NCBI GenBank assembly: GCA_964606665.1
Contig: CAZSHS010000002.1
Coordinates: 133,079-197,078 of the forward strand
Source of the DNA: Aved-18 sp964606665
Lineage (GTDB): Bacteria > Cyanobacteriota > Vampirovibrionia > Obscuribacterales > Obscuribacteraceae
Length of the DNA stretch: 64,000 nt
Direction: 5' to 3'
The notes below the pieces were generated by a model. That model saw nothing but the letters and a program-made list of their open reading frames with translations, was not told the DNA's origin and did not search any database. Positions 8,635-16,982 of this stretch are shown piece by piece (the stretch's first letter is position 1; every line of letters starts with the position of its first letter). The translations under genes were made by a program, and so were the position numbers.

Positions 8635-8648
8635 TGGGAATATTCCCA
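8635..8648 (+). promoter_or_regulatory. Perfect palindrome TGGGAATATTCCCA
   Basis: A 14-base perfect palindrome in the gap before the zinc-finger gene at 8727, followed at 8661 by TAATCCCC. Similar GGGAATTCCC or GGGAATTCC sites occur at 1731-1740 and 4708-4716, and AATCCCC-type runs at 4781, 9977 and 9999. Could be a shared operator. No regulator is known. Confidence 0.4.
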
Positions 8649-8689
8649 CTGAGCATGGTGTAATCCCCAATTCACATGTAGTAGCCACA

Positions 8690-8707
8690 GTATTACTCTA
8701 GTAATAC
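8690..8707 (+). repeat. 7-bp perfect inverted repeat before the ribosome binding site
   Basis: GTATTAC (8690-8696) and GTAATAC (8701-8707) with a TCTA loop lie immediately before AGGAGG (8711-8716), 10 bases from ATG 8727. It could be an operator or a small RNA hairpin next to the ribosome binding site. Confidence 0.5.
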
Positions 8708-8726
8708 AAGAGGAGGTTACGCACAC

Positions 8727-9470
8727 ATGGAACTCGTGAAAAACACACTCGAATCTAATCCTGCAGGTGACAGCTACAAGCTTGGCGAAGTGACATTGAT
8801 GTGCCCTAAGTGCCAGCAAATATTTGCTACTGCATGTGTGGACGAAATCCCAGTTTTGAATCCACTTGCACGTATCGAAGCCGATTTGCACCGCGTTCTT
8901 CCTGATGCTGCCATTCGTGCCGCTATGATAGCCACCTGCCCTAACTGCACTTACACCTGGTGGACTGAATCTTTCATTCCAAATGACACTGTGCCGCTTC
9001 TGGCTATTGATGCACCAGCAATTGACCCGGTCAAAAAATTTGGTCATGCAATTTTAAGCAGCAGAATGTACGGTGCTACCAATCTTGAAAAAGCGCAAAT
9101 TGCACTAAACGCTTATTACTGCGCAAGAGACAGTTTTCAATCAGGCGAAAAGATTTTGCAAATTGCCAAAGAAGAGTTGAGAAACACAATCGATACAGAA
9201 GCTTATTTAAAAAACAAAGGACGCCACCTCTACATCATGGCTGAAATCTACAGACTAAGCGGTGAGTTTCATGAAGCAGTCAAATTTTTCTACCTCGTCG
9301 ACAGAAGCGCACTACTCCCTCAAGAACTTTTAGACCACCAGATAAGACAAGCAAAATTAGGAAACGCAAAACCGGTCACCATCCCAAATCACATAGTCAA
9401 ACAAATTTACGACCTTCGAATATCAACAGACAGAGCAGCAAGATTCCTCTTTATGAGCGCAGTAGCCTAA
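8727..9470 (+). CDS. DUF2225-like zinc-binding helical protein
   Basis: 247 residues. Two CxxC knuckles, MCPKC (about 31-35) and TCPNC (about 72-76), are placed to bind one zinc. The rest is helical with a TPR-like stretch (LEKAQIALNAYYCARDSF ... GRHLYIMAEIYRLSGEFHEA). The CPxC ... CPNC plus helical-repeat layout resembles the uncharacterised DUF2225 family; this is a family-level guess. No signal peptide, so cytoplasmic. AGGAGG precedes it. It lies between the VirB6-like and VirB3-like genes, so it may be a cytoplasmic accessory of the machine. It has no standard T4SS counterpart. Confidence 0.6.
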   Translation: MELVKNTLESNPAGDSYKLGEVTLMCPKCQQIFATACVDEIPVLNPLARIEADLHRVLPDAAIRAAMIATCPNCTYTWWTESFIPNDTVPLLAIDAPAIDPVKKFGHAILSSRMYGATNLEKAQIALNAYYCARDSFQSGEKILQIAKEELRNTIDTEAYLKNKGRHLYIMAEIYRLSGEFHEAVKFFYLVDRSALLPQELLDHQIRQAKLGNAKPVTIPNHIVKQIYDLRISTDRAARFLFMSAVA

Positions 9471-9491
9471 GTAAAGTAACGAGAACAAAAA

Positions 9492-9959
9492 ATGAACGAC
9501 ATCACCCCACTTAACTTAGAAGATTCTCCCAAGCTATTTGGTCTGCGCGTGGACCAGCTCATCGCTTGTGCTGCAAGCCTGGTAGTCGCAAGTCAGCTTT
9601 ACAGTTGGTGCCAACCAATTCCAATCATGGGTGGTCAACAAGACCTTCGCATGTACATCGCAATCTTCATTTTGTTAATAGGTCCTGGATACTCACTAGT
9701 TACGCTCAATGCCTCCGGCAGCTTCTGGGACACAGCGATCGATTTTTACATCTCACCTCAAACATTCATCCCGGGCTCAGACCCCAAACAAGACCGCTTC
9801 ATAATGGACGAAGAACTGCCCGAATTTATCGACTCACAAGACCTGGACCAAGAACTTAATTTTGAACTCAATCCGGCATTCAATCCAGAACTCAGTGAAA
9901 CGTTCAGTCCAATCAGATATCTAGACCTCACTCCACCTCCACCAAATCTAAAGTTCTAA
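9492..9959 (+). CDS. VirB3/PrgI-like two-TM protein
   Basis: 155 residues. A short N-terminus ending in PKLFGLRVDQL leads into TM1 (about 22-38) and TM2 (about 53-71), then FWDTAIDFYISPQTFIPG and an acidic tail rich in Asp, Glu and Asn ending PPPPNLKF. A hairpin membrane protein coded directly before the VirB4 ATPase is the usual place and shape of VirB3/PrgI, which anchors VirB4 at the inner membrane. Sequence similarity is weak by eye, so the call rests on topology and synteny. The acidic C-terminal extension of about 60 residues is unusual for VirB3. Confidence 0.6.
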   Translation: MNDITPLNLEDSPKLFGLRVDQLIACAASLVVASQLYSWCQPIPIMGGQQDLRMYIAIFILLIGPGYSLVTLNASGSFWDTAIDFYISPQTFIPGSDPKQDRFIMDEELPEFIDSQDLDQELNFELNPAFNPELSETFSPIRYLDLTPPPPNLKF

Positions 9960-10025
9960 GCAACAAGTTCAACTCCAATCCCCAAGTTCACTCCCCCCAA
10001 ATCCCCGTTACTCAGGTACAATAAG

Positions 10026-12908
10026 ATGGTTAGCTCTATGAACCGCATATCTAAAATAAAAACAGCTCAAAACATCAAGACTGGATTTTCAATATCCAAT
10101 TTGACTAAGCTGTTCAAAAAAAGCGAAGAGTCGGTGACGACCCCGAAAATGGCTGAAGCTCTTGCCAAATTGCCAACACTCGCGGTGCCTCGTCCAAATC
10201 CTTCGTCCGCCACTTTATTGCCAATTTGGGATTTGTTCCAGGACGATGCCTCCGGACTTGGTATCATCGTTTTGAAAGACGGCAGCTACAGATGCTGCTA
10301 CGAATTGGACGGTGTCCACGTTAGCGGCTTTGACGAAGTACGTTTGGTTTCTTTGATGCAACAGTTCAGCGGATTTCTGGCTGGTATCGATACTTCAGTT
10401 CAATTTACTGTCGTCTGCAAAAATACTAGTTTGAAAGAGCATTTCGAAACACATCCAGTCGAAACAACAGATGACAATTTTTTGAAATACGTTGCTAAGT
10501 CTTGTGAAAACGACAGAAAGAATTTGCTCGAGCGCAACTTCATTCCTAAATTGCGATTCTTTGTCACTTTTGCATACAAGCCAATGCGAAACAAACCGGC
10601 TAAAACTAGCATCAAAAATCAAATTCAAACCAAGCTTCAAGATGCTTTTGGCAACAAAGCCGCCAAACAAACTCTTGTAAGCCACGGCAAAAACGTAAAT
10701 ACATTAATCCAACGCGCCCAAGGTTATGTAAGTCAGCTTGGCGGTTGCGGCATGACATTGACTCCTTTGTCTGCAGTTCAATATTTCCAAATGATGTACA
10801 AAGACTTAAATCCGCGTACAAGAGAAAGATCTGCCCATGAACTGCCTGAGCCACAAAGACCTACTCATGCTCCAATGCCAGCTTCTGTTCGCAGAGTCTT
10901 GCCCGACATGGATATGGCCACTATTCGTCAACAGTTGACCGAATCGCAATACGATTTCAGCAAGCCAGATTATGCTCGCATCATCGACACAAACGAACTT
11001 GATGAAATCACCCAAAACGAATTGCGTACGAAAACTCCTTCCGCTCCCACCGACGAAGAGAAGGGCGGTAATTTTGTTCGCACTTTGTATATGACTCGTT
11101 TGCCTGAGCGAACCAGTCCTTTGTGGTTGATGTCGATGCTTCGCCTCAACTGCGAATGGCGCATGAACATTTACGCTCACAAACTGGACAAAGAAATTTT
11201 CCGCAAAAAGATGCAGCGCAAACAAGCACAATCTTCTGCCAATACCTATCAAAGTTTGATGGGTCAGCGCTCTACTCCTAACCAGGAAGAAGCTGAAAAA
11301 GCACAAGAAGCAGCCAACATCGGCTCCGAGTTGTATACATCAAATATTGATGTTTTTAACTATGCCATCTACTTCTCTCTCTTTGCCGATTCACTCGACG
11401 AATTGAACAGATCGACTGAGTTGGTTCGTACAGCCGCTGCCCAGTGCAATGGTGCCCGCTTCCAAATTGGTTATAGAGAACAGAAAGCACTTTTCGTCGG
11501 CAGCTTGCCTGGTATGGGATTAGACGTAACAAGACGCGGCAAAGCGGTTCGCACGCCCACACTGCGCAATTCGTTCCCCTTCGTTCATGCCAAACTTGGC
11601 TCAGACAAAGGCGGCGACTGGCTTGGTTTCTCCAAAGAAACACTTGAGCCTGTTTTCCTCAATCCTTATGACCAGCGCTTGCCCAACGCCCTTTGTGTAG
11701 TCTTTGGTCAACCTGGTGAAGGTAAATCTATGGTGGCTCAGCAAATTATTCAAATGAAAATGATGGCTGGAGCCAAAGTGGTAATTGTTGACCGTTCGGG
11801 AAGCTATAAGCTCTTGTCCGAAATTTATGACGATTCGTCCTACATCAAACTTGGTCCAGACGGTCATGTCACTATCAACTTGTACGATCTGCCAGTAGAC
11901 AATTTCGATGGCAAAGAAATCGATCCTGCCTGTCCTCCTGAATCACATATCATCAAGATATTGAACTTCCACTCAGTAATGCTTGGTGAAAAAGGTGAAT
12001 CGTCACTTTCTAAAGACGAAAAGCCCGTTTTGATGAAAGGGATTCAAACCATTTATCAACTTGCTGCAGCAGAAGCAAGAGTGCCAGTAGAAACAGATTT
12101 GGTCAACTGGTTAATTGAAGAAGCCCAGGCCAATCGCGGCTCCAAACGCGGTGAAACTTGCGAAGACCTGGCTAACAGATTGAGCATGTACTGCCGTGGT
12201 GCCATCTACGGAAGATTATTCGATGGAGCGACTTCGCTCAATACCGAATCCCAATTACTTGTATTTGATACATCAGATTTGGCTCACGACAAAACACTTG
12301 AAGCGGTAGTAACACTCTTTGTTTCAGACTTCGTTTTGAGAGCGGCTGCCAGACACAAACTAGAAAAAATGAAACAAGGCAAACCAGCCAGATTCGTATT
12401 TTGTATAGATGAGTTGTGGAGACTTTTGCGCTACGAAGGTGGCAAAGTTTTGGTTGAAGACGCATCGCGTACCTCACGCCACTTAGGTCTACTTTTCATC
12501 GGAATCTCCCAGGAATTGGGCGACTTATTGCGCGACGACCGTGCACGCAGTCTTGCCACCAACAGCGCCATCAAGATTATTTTGGGTAATGACCCAAGTA
12601 ACTTCGATTTAATTAGAGACTCATGCGCACTCACTCCGCAAGAAATGTCTCAAATCGGTAATCTCACTCGCAAAAACCGCGAGTATTCAGATGCCTTTCT
12701 GGTCTATCACAAAATGTCTCGCGGCGTAGTTAGATTGGTAGTGCCTCGTTTCATATACTGGGTCGCCACCACCGAACCTAACCACGACCAACCGATGCGC
12801 ACCAAGATGACCGAACTCTGCAATGGCGATGTACGTTGGGCATGCCACTTGCTAAGCCAAGGTTACACTCCAGATACTTTCTCACCTGAATTATTGAGAG
12901 CTGGCTAA
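10026..12908 (+). CDS. virB4: VirB4/TraC-family conjugation ATPase
   Basis: 960 residues. The N-terminal half contains the VirB4 processing domain. The C-terminal ATPase has Walker A GQPGEGKS at 561-568 followed by MVAQQIIQ, and Walker B FCIDELWRLL with Asp at about 795. A conserved segment SRTSRHLGLLFIGISQELGD follows. VirB4 powers pilus assembly and substrate transfer at the inner membrane. The family is usually about 800 residues; the extra length lies in the N-terminal half (for example the charged region about 255-345). ATG at 10026 is used; ATG at 10038 is also possible and neither has a clear ribosome binding site. The next gene starts 4 bases after the stop. Confidence 0.92.
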   Translation: MVSSMNRISKIKTAQNIKTGFSISNLTKLFKKSEESVTTPKMAEALAKLPTLAVPRPNPSSATLLPIWDLFQDDASGLGIIVLKDGSYRCCYELDGVHVSGFDEVRLVSLMQQFSGFLAGIDTSVQFTVVCKNTSLKEHFETHPVETTDDNFLKYVAKSCENDRKNLLERNFIPKLRFFVTFAYKPMRNKPAKTSIKNQIQTKLQDAFGNKAAKQTLVSHGKNVNTLIQRAQGYVSQLGGCGMTLTPLSAVQYFQMMYKDLNPRTRERSAHELPEPQRPTHAPMPASVRRVLPDMDMATIRQQLTESQYDFSKPDYARIIDTNELDEITQNELRTKTPSAPTDEEKGGNFVRTLYMTRLPERTSPLWLMSMLRLNCEWRMNIYAHKLDKEIFRKKMQRKQAQSSANTYQSLMGQRSTPNQEEAEKAQEAANIGSELYTSNIDVFNYAIYFSLFADSLDELNRSTELVRTAAAQCNGARFQIGYREQKALFVGSLPGMGLDVTRRGKAVRTPTLRNSFPFVHAKLGSDKGGDWLGFSKETLEPVFLNPYDQRLPNALCVVFGQPGEGKSMVAQQIIQMKMMAGAKVVIVDRSGSYKLLSEIYDDSSYIKLGPDGHVTINLYDLPVDNFDGKEIDPACPPESHIIKILNFHSVMLGEKGESSLSKDEKPVLMKGIQTIYQLAAAEARVPVETDLVNWLIEEAQANRGSKRGETCEDLANRLSMYCRGAIYGRLFDGATSLNTESQLLVFDTSDLAHDKTLEAVVTLFVSDFVLRAAARHKLEKMKQGKPARFVFCIDELWRLLRYEGGKVLVEDASRTSRHLGLLFIGISQELGDLLRDDRARSLATNSAIKIILGNDPSNFDLIRDSCALTPQEMSQIGNLTRKNREYSDAFLVYHKMSRGVVRLVVPRFIYWVATTEPNHDQPMRTKMTELCNGDVRWACHLLSQGYTPDTFSPELLRAG

Positions 12909-12912
12909 ATCG

Positions 12913-13608
12913 ATGTTTGATTATCATGCCGGTGAAAAATTCAAAATCCTTTTAATAGGGACTGCAGCGTGCGCTTTTCTTGCAGGTGTACTTCTGATGG
13001 GTCTGCTTGGAGGAGGCGGAGAACCAGCTCACATTACAGCAGCACGCCAAAAGCACAAAAAGATGCACACCGATCAGGGTGTAATAAGCTCTGACAGAGC
13101 AGCAAGCCAAGGCTATCAACCAACTGATGTTCGCCAACCAGAAGAGGGCGGCGGACAAAACCCAATGGCGGGGACACCAGCACCCGGTGGCGGTCAGCAA
13201 CAAATGCCTGCCGACTACACATATACAGACTCATTAAATGCAAGATCTATGATTGAAGCTTTTCTTCCTTATGCATGGGACTTGAGTGCCGGCACCGCTT
13301 CGGCTAGCCAGGAGCGCGCAATTGAGTGCATGACTCCAGAATGTGCACAAGCATATCGCCAGACTTTGTGGACTAAAGAGATGGCAGCACAGGTAGAACA
13401 ATCGGGACTGAAAAGCTCATTTAACGCAACCAATATCAAAGTGGCAGGCAACAAACCAGATGGCGCTGTAGTGATAGAAGTTGAAGGCAATCAAATACTT
13501 GAGATGGAAGGTAAAGGGGCTAAGAATCGCCCGGTCAAAATGGAATACCTGATCAAAATGATTAACGGTGGTTTGAAAATCACTGGAATTAACGAAGTCG
13601 GTAGTTAA
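12913..13608 (+). CDS. VirB8-like (NTF2-fold) T4SS protein
   Basis: 231 residues: a ten-residue cytoplasmic start, one TM (about 11-33), a Gly/Gln/Pro-rich linker (about 40-105), then a globular domain of about 120 residues beginning ARSMIEAFLPYAWDLSAGT and ending in alternating strands (VVIEVEGNQIL, MEYLIKMINGGLKITGINEV). This single-pass, periplasmic alpha+beta layout is that of VirB8/TcpC, the NTF2-like inner-membrane nucleator of T4SS. Two cysteines (ECMTPEC) in the domain may form a disulfide. Placement between VirB4 and VirD4 genes supports it; direct sequence similarity is weak. Confidence 0.6.
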   Translation: MFDYHAGEKFKILLIGTAACAFLAGVLLMGLLGGGGEPAHITAARQKHKKMHTDQGVISSDRAASQGYQPTDVRQPEEGGGQNPMAGTPAPGGGQQQMPADYTYTDSLNARSMIEAFLPYAWDLSAGTASASQERAIECMTPECAQAYRQTLWTKEMAAQVEQSGLKSSFNATNIKVAGNKPDGAVVIEVEGNQILEMEGKGAKNRPVKMEYLIKMINGGLKITGINEVGS

Positions 13609-13641
13609 AATATCGAAAAAGTCAAAAAAATTCTTTTGCTT

Positions 13642-13655
13642 TCGTACAAGTACGA
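13642..13655 (+). repeat. Short palindrome before the coupling-protein gene
   Basis: TCGTAC-AA-GTACGA, a 6-bp perfect inverted repeat in the 111-base gap before ATG 13720. It could be an operator. No convincing promoter or terminator was seen beside it. Confidence 0.35.
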
Positions 13656-13719
13656 TAGACCTTGTCAAGACAGATGAGTAATATCAAAGTACGTTTCTAG
13701 AACCTATCGAGATATAGCA

Positions 13720-16700
13720 ATGGCATACAGGGTAAAAACAGACGAAAGAGGCAATCCATGCGGTTACACAGACACCGCAACTGGTGAGCAACTTACTCCA
13801 AAAGAGTACAACAGACGCGTGCAGATGCAGCAACTAGCGCCTGCTCCGAGTTATCAAACTCAAAACCCGGCTCTTGTTGCAATGCCGCAGCAAGCTATCC
13901 CTCAATATCAGGTTCCACAATATACTCAGCCTATTCAAGGCCAAATGCAGCAAATGCAGACCATGCAGCCTTATCAGGACATGGTTCACTATCCTGGTCA
14001 TGGAGCTCTTTTGCCTACAGACGGTGTGAAGATTCAACCTAAATACACACCGATGCCCACTGAATATCAAATGAATCCTTATCAGATGCAAGGCATTGGT
14101 CAGCCTATGGCTAATCAAATGCCGGCTCAAATGCCGGCTCAAGTGCCTGCTCAAATGGCAACCCCTGGTCAATTGCAGGGCGTTCATCCTTTGGCTCCAC
14201 AAGCTCAAGGTGCAGCTCAGTCAACAAATCCATTAATTCAACCCGGCGCACGTATTTTGAACGGTGTTCAACATAATGCCGCTGGTACAGCCGTTCCATT
14301 GCCTGCAAATGCTCAGGACCCACAAGCTCAAGATCAACTGGGCACCCACGCACAGCCGCTTGGCAAAAGCTTGCGCATGGAATCAGTTAAACGTGACCAT
14401 CCCCAACAGTTGCATCCAAATGTACATCAAGGACGCAAAGGACACGGTTTTCTAGATGCTACATCTATAGCTATTTTATTGCCCACGCTTGTGCTGCTTG
14501 CTTTGATTATTGCTGCAGCTCACAAGAAACGCTTGTTCCCGTGGCAGACAATTCGCACATTCAACCCACCACTGGGTATTATGATGCCACGCGATTATGA
14601 AAAATCTTTTGTTTGCCCGCCCAACTTGAGAAAGCATGGACGTATGGGCAAACGCAATCCCAATGCCACCTGGACCGATGCAGATGGCGTTGTTCTGCCG
14701 TTTGGATTTTTGGCAAGAACGCACTTGCCGGTCACCATCCCGATGGGCAGACTACCTAACAAAAACATGTTCCTCGTAGCACCATCTGGTTCAGGTAAAA
14801 CCACCTTGATGCGCGCCATAATTAAATCGCTTTTGGCTAAGCCTTGCGTCATCATCGCACTGGAAGCTAAGGCAAACGATCCCAACTTAGACCAGAAGAA
14901 AGAAGGCTTCAAATATACGGTATTGCCCGAAGCTCAACACGCTGGATTTAACACTCTATACTTCAACCCGCTCGACTCAGAGTCTGTGCACTGGAATCCA
15001 TTAGAAGTATCGCCTGTAGAATTTGCTTCTTCTATCGTAACTGACGTAAACTCTCTTGATGCTGAAGAACAGCACTGGGCTGAGCGCGACTTGGGTTACA
15101 TCGAAGGTCTTGCTCAATTGCTCAAATGGGGCGCTGTGATGGTAGTTGGAGAAGACGAGAATGGCTCGGCTTCAAACTTTGAACCATTGCCCTGTAATCC
15201 ATATGGATTGATGAAACTGGTTAACAACAGACGTAACATCGTCGAATCACTTCGTCAGATGAAAGGACGCCCTGATGTTAACGCCTCGGATCTTGGTGAA
15301 TTAACTCAACGTTTGTCTTCTATCATTAGAACAGATGCCGATTGGGACAAAAACATCCAGGGTGTTCGTGGTCGTCTGCGCGCATTCAAAAACGAATGTA
15401 TTCAGGCAGTCACTCACCAATCGAATATCGATTTGCGTGCTTGCATGCACAAACCGACTGTACTCATTTTCGGTGCTCCCGCATCTTTGGGACCTGATGC
15501 TGAATCGCTTGCTGCGTGTTTTGTATATCAACTACAACAAGCCTTGCACACTAGATACGGTACTATAAACGTTCTGCCGTTATTCGCATTTTTCGACGAG
15601 TATCAGACATTAAACATCGACTTAGCCGGCAGATTGTCAGCTATCGTACGCGGCGCCAACGGCGGACTGACAGTTATTCTACAGAACTGTTCACAAGTTG
15701 CATCCGGCGGCGGCAAAGCGGCTGAAGCTGAATTGCGCACCATTTTCTCTAACAGTGCCATTCGTGTTTGTTTGCACAACTCAGACGAATATACAGCCGC
15801 ATTTTTCTCAGAAGAAATTGGCAAACACGCAGTTGTGGTCCCAGGTATTGCGGACCACTACCAAGCCACTGGCTTTGGTATCTTCCCGACCAGTTGGAAC
15901 AGAATCCACTCGCAACAGGTCGTCGCTCGAGTCGACACAGACTCAATCAAGCGTATGGAAAAACATCACGCACTTGTTTATCTGGCACCAGCGGGTGACC
16001 CCGAATATGGTGAAACCAAACCATTCATGGTAGACCTGCGTGGTATTGAAGAAATCGCAAGACTGCACTTGCTGCACAACGTCACAGGCAAAGATGACGA
16101 CGGCGGTGATGATGGAGACGGACCAGACGATGATGGCGGCGGTCCAGATCAAGAACGTCAAGCGCATCCAGGAACTCTATCACCAATGCCTACATCGCGC
16201 AGCTTGCCAATGGCAGCCAAGCAAGTCTTTGGACACATTGTCGGATCAAACATAGGAGCTCAAGGGCAGAATCAAGAACAAGAAATTCCACCAAGTGTTC
16301 AACCGGCTCTTGCTGCCACAAGTTATGCAGCACCTGCACAGACTCAGATGGCGCAAGCTCAGGTTAACCCGATGGCGCAAGCTGGCGAGCAAGCACAACT
16401 TGCACCGCAACAATCATCAGATGCAAACGCCAATGCAAATCTGTGCCCTCACTGCAATATGCGCGCTGGCAAAGGCAAATTCTGTATCGAATGTGGCAAA
16501 TCTGTTGCTCTAGCCCCAGCCATGTCTAATCCTATGCCTATGCCACTGCCACAACCAGCTCAAATGGCTCAACCAGCTCAAAGCAATCAAATGGGTCAGC
16601 CCGCTCGTGCGGGCATTCCTCAACCTCGCTACGGCGGGCTTGAAGTCCAAACCCGCGAAGCAATGCCAAGCAAAAGACCTTCGATGATCCCAAATGCCTC

Positions 16701-16899
16701 GCAAGTGGCACAAATGGCTCAACGCGCTCAGCTAGCTGCAAGCGATGACCAAGGAGTTGGACCACTTTCACAAAGAGTGGCCGCTGAACAGGCTCAACAA
16801 GGCCAAGTAATCTCTAATCATCGCCAACCAGTAACAAGCTTGACTCCCGACATCTCTAGATTAGGTCTCAAGCCACAAACAGGTGGCGTAGAGTTCTAG
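13720..16899 (+). CDS. virD4: VirD4/TraG-type coupling ATPase with C-terminal zinc ribbon
   Basis: 1059 residues. Residues 1-240 are a Gln/Pro/Met-rich, low-complexity region. One clear TM lies at about 243-266. The ATPase domain has Walker A APSGSGKTT (354-362) and Walker B PLFAFFDEYQTLN (Asp-Glu 626-627), followed by LTVILQNCSQ. After the ATPase come an acidic Asp/Gly stretch (about 795-810), more Gln/Met/Ala-rich sequence, and a zinc ribbon CPHC-x9-CIEC (Cys 909, 912, 922, 925). VirD4 proteins recruit the relaxase-DNA complex or protein effectors to the channel. The family is usually about 600-700 residues, so both extensions are atypical. They may select substrates (inference). Confidence 0.88.
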   Translation: MAYRVKTDERGNPCGYTDTATGEQLTPKEYNRRVQMQQLAPAPSYQTQNPALVAMPQQAIPQYQVPQYTQPIQGQMQQMQTMQPYQDMVHYPGHGALLPTDGVKIQPKYTPMPTEYQMNPYQMQGIGQPMANQMPAQMPAQVPAQMATPGQLQGVHPLAPQAQGAAQSTNPLIQPGARILNGVQHNAAGTAVPLPANAQDPQAQDQLGTHAQPLGKSLRMESVKRDHPQQLHPNVHQGRKGHGFLDATSIAILLPTLVLLALIIAAAHKKRLFPWQTIRTFNPPLGIMMPRDYEKSFVCPPNLRKHGRMGKRNPNATWTDADGVVLPFGFLARTHLPVTIPMGRLPNKNMFLVAPSGSGKTTLMRAIIKSLLAKPCVIIALEAKANDPNLDQKKEGFKYTVLPEAQHAGFNTLYFNPLDSESVHWNPLEVSPVEFASSIVTDVNSLDAEEQHWAERDLGYIEGLAQLLKWGAVMVVGEDENGSASNFEPLPCNPYGLMKLVNNRRNIVESLRQMKGRPDVNASDLGELTQRLSSIIRTDADWDKNIQGVRGRLRAFKNECIQAVTHQSNIDLRACMHKPTVLIFGAPASLGPDAESLAACFVYQLQQALHTRYGTINVLPLFAFFDEYQTLNIDLAGRLSAIVRGANGGLTVILQNCSQVASGGGKAAEAELRTIFSNSAIRVCLHNSDEYTAAFFSEEIGKHAVVVPGIADHYQATGFGIFPTSWNRIHSQQVVARVDTDSIKRMEKHHALVYLAPAGDPEYGETKPFMVDLRGIEEIARLHLLHNVTGKDDDGGDDGDGPDDDGGGPDQERQAHPGTLSPMPTSRSLPMAAKQVFGHIVGSNIGAQGQNQEQEIPPSVQPALAATSYAAPAQTQMAQAQVNPMAQAGEQAQLAPQQSSDANANANLCPHCNMRAGKGKFCIECGKSVALAPAMSNPMPMPLPQPAQMAQPAQSNQMGQPARAGIPQPRYGGLEVQTREAMPSKRPSMIPNASQVAQMAQRAQLAASDDQGVGPLSQRVAAEQAQQGQVISNHRQPVTSLTPDISRLGLKPQTGGVEF
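14119..14154 (+). repeat. 12-bp tandem repeat in the VirD4 N-terminal region
   Basis: Three tandem units of ATGCCGGCTCAA (the third diverged to GTGCCTGCTCAA) encode MPAQ-MPAQ-VPAQ. In-frame repeats like this often vary in copy number between strains. Confidence 0.75.
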
Positions 16900-16982
16900 A
16901 CTAAGCTTGAATAGTTTAAAATCTGCTTGATTGCGGGTAGCTAATTAAGGTAGCCCAAAAATACAGGCACAAATAGAAGACT

